From assembly GCA_902793605.1 (NCBI GenBank), contig CADBEB010000004.1, positions 1-64,000 of the forward strand: a DNA stretch of 64,000 nucleotides, written 5' to 3'. This DNA is from an uncultured Eubacteriales bacterium (lineage in GTDB: Bacteria > Bacillota > Clostridia > Christensenellales > Aristaeellaceae). This document shows, piece by piece, positions 61,853-64,000 of this stretch; the first letter of the stretch is position 1, and each line of letters begins with the position of its first letter. The notes beneath the pieces are model-generated. The model searched no databases, had not been told where the DNA came from, and saw nothing but the letters and a program-made list of their open reading frames with translations. The position numbers and the translations under genes are program-made.

Positions 61853-62845
61853 TCAGACGCCCTTTTCCGTTGCGCCGGACACTTCCGTCCCGTTCCCTTC
61901 CGTCTCATCCTTCGGTCCGTCATCCGGCTCTCTCCGGACCTCTCCGTAGAAGTTGACGATGACCGATGTGATCAGCGCGACCACGATGATTCCGTATACC
62001 CCGAGAATGACCGACAGGATCCTTCCCAGCAGGCTGGTCGCCGTGAAATCCCCGAAGCCGATCGTTGTAACGATCGCAAAGCAGTACCACAGCCCGTCCT
62101 CAAAGGTCGGAATGCTGTCCTCGCAGGCTTCAAGCACGTAAGAAAAAGCGACGATCAGCAGCAGCAAGCCCAGGATGATCTCCAGCGCGTAGGTCTTCCG
62201 CACGATCTTTGCCAGCGCGTCCAGATGCATCCGGCCAAACACCACTGCCATGATCCCGGCGATCGTCATGGCCACGGCGACTATCATCGTGCCGCTCAGG
62301 TCGCAGATGGCGAAAGCAGTCAGGCACCACACCGCCATACATATAATCAGCGCCACGTTGACGAATACTCTGCGCAACCGGTGATCCCGTACGGTCGACA
62401 CGATCCGGCCGACAATCAGGATGCCCCAGAACAGGATGCCGACCGCCTGCCGGACGTCTCCGATGTAGTCCGTTGCGATCTCCGACACATCTCCCGTAAA
62501 CCGCATCATCAGGCCGGGGCCTTTCACATAGCTGAGAAAGGCCGGCAACACGCTGCAAACCAGAAACACACCTGCATAAACCAGCTGCATGATGTATTTT
62601 GCTTTCGGTTTCCCGGTAAGCCGCATCCGCCGTGACCGGAACAGCCTGGCCAGCGCCATCACGAAGAAGGTCATCATGATCACAACCCGCTGTTCCAGGA
62701 TATTCGTCGCCCCCTTGTATTCCCTGGTGATATATTCCAGGGCCAGGGGGATCGACATCAGTGAAAAAATCATCTCCAGAACGGTTGCTGCTTTCGTGCC
62801 TTTCAGCACGGAGCGCTTCCTCGGCGCCTTTTCTGCCTTTTTCAT
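61853..62845 (-). CDS. Six-helix potassium channel
   Basis: A 330-residue voltage-gated-like ion channel with a short basic N-terminus, four helices (about 20-180), then two helices around the pore. The selectivity filter is TIGFGDFT (compare TVGYGD), preceded by the pore helix DGLWYCFAIVT. There is no RCK/TrkA_N regulatory domain and the tail is short, acidic and polar. The start at 62845 has GGAGG six bases upstream; a longer frame would cross the facing terminator. Likely a potassium efflux or homeostasis channel. Confidence 0.9.
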   Translation of the reverse strand: MKKAEKAPRKRSVLKGTKAATVLEMIFSLMSIPLALEYITREYKGATNILEQRVVIMMTFFVMALARLFRSRRMRLTGKPKAKYIMQLVYAGVFLVCSVLPAFLSYVKGPGLMMRFTGDVSEIATDYIGDVRQAVGILFWGILIVGRIVSTVRDHRLRRVFVNVALIICMAVWCLTAFAICDLSGTMIVAVAMTIAGIMAVVFGRMHLDALAKIVRKTYALEIILGLLLLIVAFSYVLEACEDSIPTFEDGLWYCFAIVTTIGFGDFTATSLLGRILSVILGVYGIIVVALITSVIVNFYGEVRREPDDGPKDETEGNGTEVSGATEKGV

Positions 62846-62863
62846 CGCTAACCTCCACGCAAA

Positions 62864-62881
62864 AAAGCCCTTTCGGGCTTT
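62864..62881 (-). terminator. Terminator of the E2-like acyltransferase gene
   Basis: AAAGCCC-GAAA-GGGCTTT stem with a minus-strand TTT tail; it overlaps the stop codon of the gene upstream of it. Confidence 0.85.
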
Positions 62882-63770
62882 ATGCTTTTTTGATCTTCGG
62901 AACGTGGTATTCCACGCCCTCATCAAAGAACACTTCCTCCGGCGGCTGCTCCAGCAACTCCGGATTTGAGAAGTATTTTGTCGCGTCCGCGAAGAACTTC
63001 GCGTAGTGGGCGCCGGAGCACACCCGTTCGTCCGCCGTCAGCCCCAGGGGCAGCCACCGTTTCATCCGCGTGTTCCCCTCGCTGTCCACGGTCGCTTCCT
63101 TGATGACGTTCCCCATGCCGATGAACAGGCTCACATCACCGAAGTTGTAGATATGGTGCAGTGGATGGCTCAGGCCGATACTCGCGTTGTTTGTGATGAA
63201 CATCCCGCTGTAGAACGGCAATCCCTTAACGATAAACTTCGGAGCAATCCCGTAACGGTCCAGAAGCTTGTACAGGGCCACGATGAGCGTCGGCAGACCC
63301 GGCAGTTTCAGCACCACGCTGGCCAGCCGGATCACGAAGTCTCCGTCCTCCGTTGCGCGCGCCTGCTCCACCGCGTCGTTCATCCGGTCGCGTACATCAA
63401 ACAGCGTATCTGTCAGGTCGAAGAAAATCTGGACTGTCGTTTCGCGGCTTTCATTATCCTGCGGATCCTTCAGCACCGCGTAGGAAACGGAGCAGTTGTT
63501 CCGCGCGTAGTACTGCTTGTTGAAGATATAGCGGTTCACCGCCGGGTTCTGGCTGATCGCGCGGACATAGCCTGCCACGATGATCTGCATAAAGGTGATC
63601 TTCTCACCCTGGCGGTTCTTTTCCGCGATGTAGCGCGCCAGCTTTTCATAGTCGACCCTGTGCTGCAGGAATACCTGGGCGTCGCAGCGCATCGGCATCA
63701 GATAGGGTGTGATCTGGATGATGGGGTCCAGATGCTTCAGCCGTTTCCCGTCCACCCTGTGTCCAAACAT
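62880..63770 (-). CDS. 2-oxoacid dehydrogenase E2-like acyltransferase, probably atypical
   Basis: A 296-residue protein with the fold of the E2/chloramphenicol acetyltransferase catalytic domain, without lipoyl or E1/E3-binding domains. The C-terminal active-site block reads LGLTADERVCSGAHYAKFF, aligning with the E2 pattern DHRxxDG; the catalytic His is Glu and the Asp is Ser, so classical acyltransfer is doubtful. Similar stand-alone proteins are common in Clostridia, with unknown function. No E1, E3 or lipoate genes are nearby. It lies between divIVA and the K+ channel gene. Confidence 0.8.
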   Translation of the reverse strand: MFGHRVDGKRLKHLDPIIQITPYLMPMRCDAQVFLQHRVDYEKLARYIAEKNRQGEKITFMQIIVAGYVRAISQNPAVNRYIFNKQYYARNNCSVSYAVLKDPQDNESRETTVQIFFDLTDTLFDVRDRMNDAVEQARATEDGDFVIRLASVVLKLPGLPTLIVALYKLLDRYGIAPKFIVKGLPFYSGMFITNNASIGLSHPLHHIYNFGDVSLFIGMGNVIKEATVDSEGNTRMKRWLPLGLTADERVCSGAHYAKFFADATKYFSNPELLEQPPEEVFFDEGVEYHVPKIKKA

Positions 63771-63789
63771 CGCTTATCCCTCCCGACTC

Positions 63790-64000
63790 TCAGAACAGCC
63801 CGGTCGCCTTCTCCAGCGCATCCTGCTGCGCGTGCAGCAGCTCCTCGAACTTCCGGCGGTAGTCTGCTGCCGTCTGCTTCAGGTTCTCGATCTCCGTCTT
63901 CAGGCTGTCCCGCTCCGCCGCCAGGCCTTCCAGGCGCTCTGTCGCTTCGGTCTCCGCCTTCACGCGGATCGCTTCCGCGTCTTCCTTCGCCCGGCGGATG
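63790..64000 (-). CDS. DivIVA domain protein, C-terminal part (runs off the window)
   Basis: The last 69 codons of a gene entering from the right edge. The visible part is a continuous coiled coil, IRRAKEDAEAIRVKAE ... LKQTAADYRRKFEELLHAQQ, ending DALEKATGLF and a TGA stop. The ending YRRKFEELLxxQ is typical of DivIVA/Wag31-type scaffold proteins of Gram-positive bacteria, which mark poles and division sites. The conserved N-terminal membrane-binding part lies outside the window. It ends 19 bp before the E2-like gene. Confidence 0.75.
   Translation of the reverse strand, partial: IRRAKEDAEAIRVKAETEATERLEGLAAERDSLKTEIENLKQTAADYRRKFEELLHAQQDALEKATGLF

Overview
The window looks like chromosomal core sequence from an anaerobic, low-oxygen-adapted member of the Bacillota (class Clostridia), with high GC for that group. 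The evidence is CtsR with a ClpC-type unfoldase, MutS2, ZapA, KhpB/Jag, YidC with RpmH and RnpA, an S-box (SAM-I) riboswitch before metK, a dimeric GlyQS-type glycyl-tRNA synthetase, HemZ, Pta, DivIVA, strong Shine-Dalgarno sites and sigma-A-type promoters. A gut or rumen lineage is a reasonable guess, but no 16S gene is present to settle it. I see no prophage, transposase, CRISPR array, rRNA or tRNA gene. The genes are mostly housekeeping; the unusual material lies between genes and in a few domain architectures.

Layout. 1-2.9 kb: tuf, a TSCPD protein and a DEAD-box helicase on the + strand. 2.9-18.8 kb: a long minus-strand stretch with a zinc-ribbon gene behind a strong promoter and a possible structured RNA, araD, tdk, a zinc-finger ClpC with ctsR, an aroK / ProB-like kinase / serine hydrolase operon, then zapA, U32 peptidase, mutS2 and a two-component system, and a cyclophilin. 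18.9-26.2 kb: plus-strand acetyltransferase, secDF, recJ and relA. 26.2-30.4 kb: minus-strand hypothetical genes, dtd, hemZ and an MBL hydrolase. 30.5-32.9 kb: plus-strand polyphosphate:AMP phosphotransferase and a nucleoside phosphorylase. 32.9-43 kb: minus-strand NUDIX, glyS, ftsY, serS, jag, yidC, yidD, rnpA, rpmH, riboswitch-controlled metK and pta. 43-46.8 kb: plus-strand nitroreductase and a large c-di-GMP protein. 46.9-56.3 kb: minus-strand mscL, a HerA-like ATPase with a repeat-rich partner, RNase PH-RdgB fusion, pgsA, glpK and a membrane-anchored beta-propeller. 56.3-61 kb: plus-strand radical SAM activase, an ABCG-like transporter pair and an MscS channel. 61-64 kb: minus-strand HAD phosphatase, K+ channel, an E2-like acyltransferase and the C-terminal end of divIVA.

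Functional groups. Protein quality control (CtsR/ClpC), protein export (SecDF, YidC/YidD, FtsY), RNA processing (RnpA, RNase PH, KhpB), stringent and second-messenger signalling (RelA, an EAL protein), turgor and ion channels (MscL, MscS, K+ channel) and envelope-linked functions (PgsA, GlpK, beta-propeller protein) dominate.

Most notable signals: (1) a family of GC-rich intergenic elements with conserved ends, at least seven copies, all in the same orientation whatever the gene strand; (2) one copy inserted exactly between a Shine-Dalgarno and the start codon of the MscS gene, so that folding of its stem would restore normal spacing; (3) a consensus promoter feeding a roughly 205-nt structured RNA candidate on the minus strand near 3.2-3.4 kb; (4) an 11-bp perfect inverted repeat inside the secDF promoter; (5) an ABC permease carrying five copies of a T-x-G-E-I-like repeat; (6) a HerA-like ATPase whose usual C-terminal tail appears to sit on a separate, repeat-rich neighbour protein.
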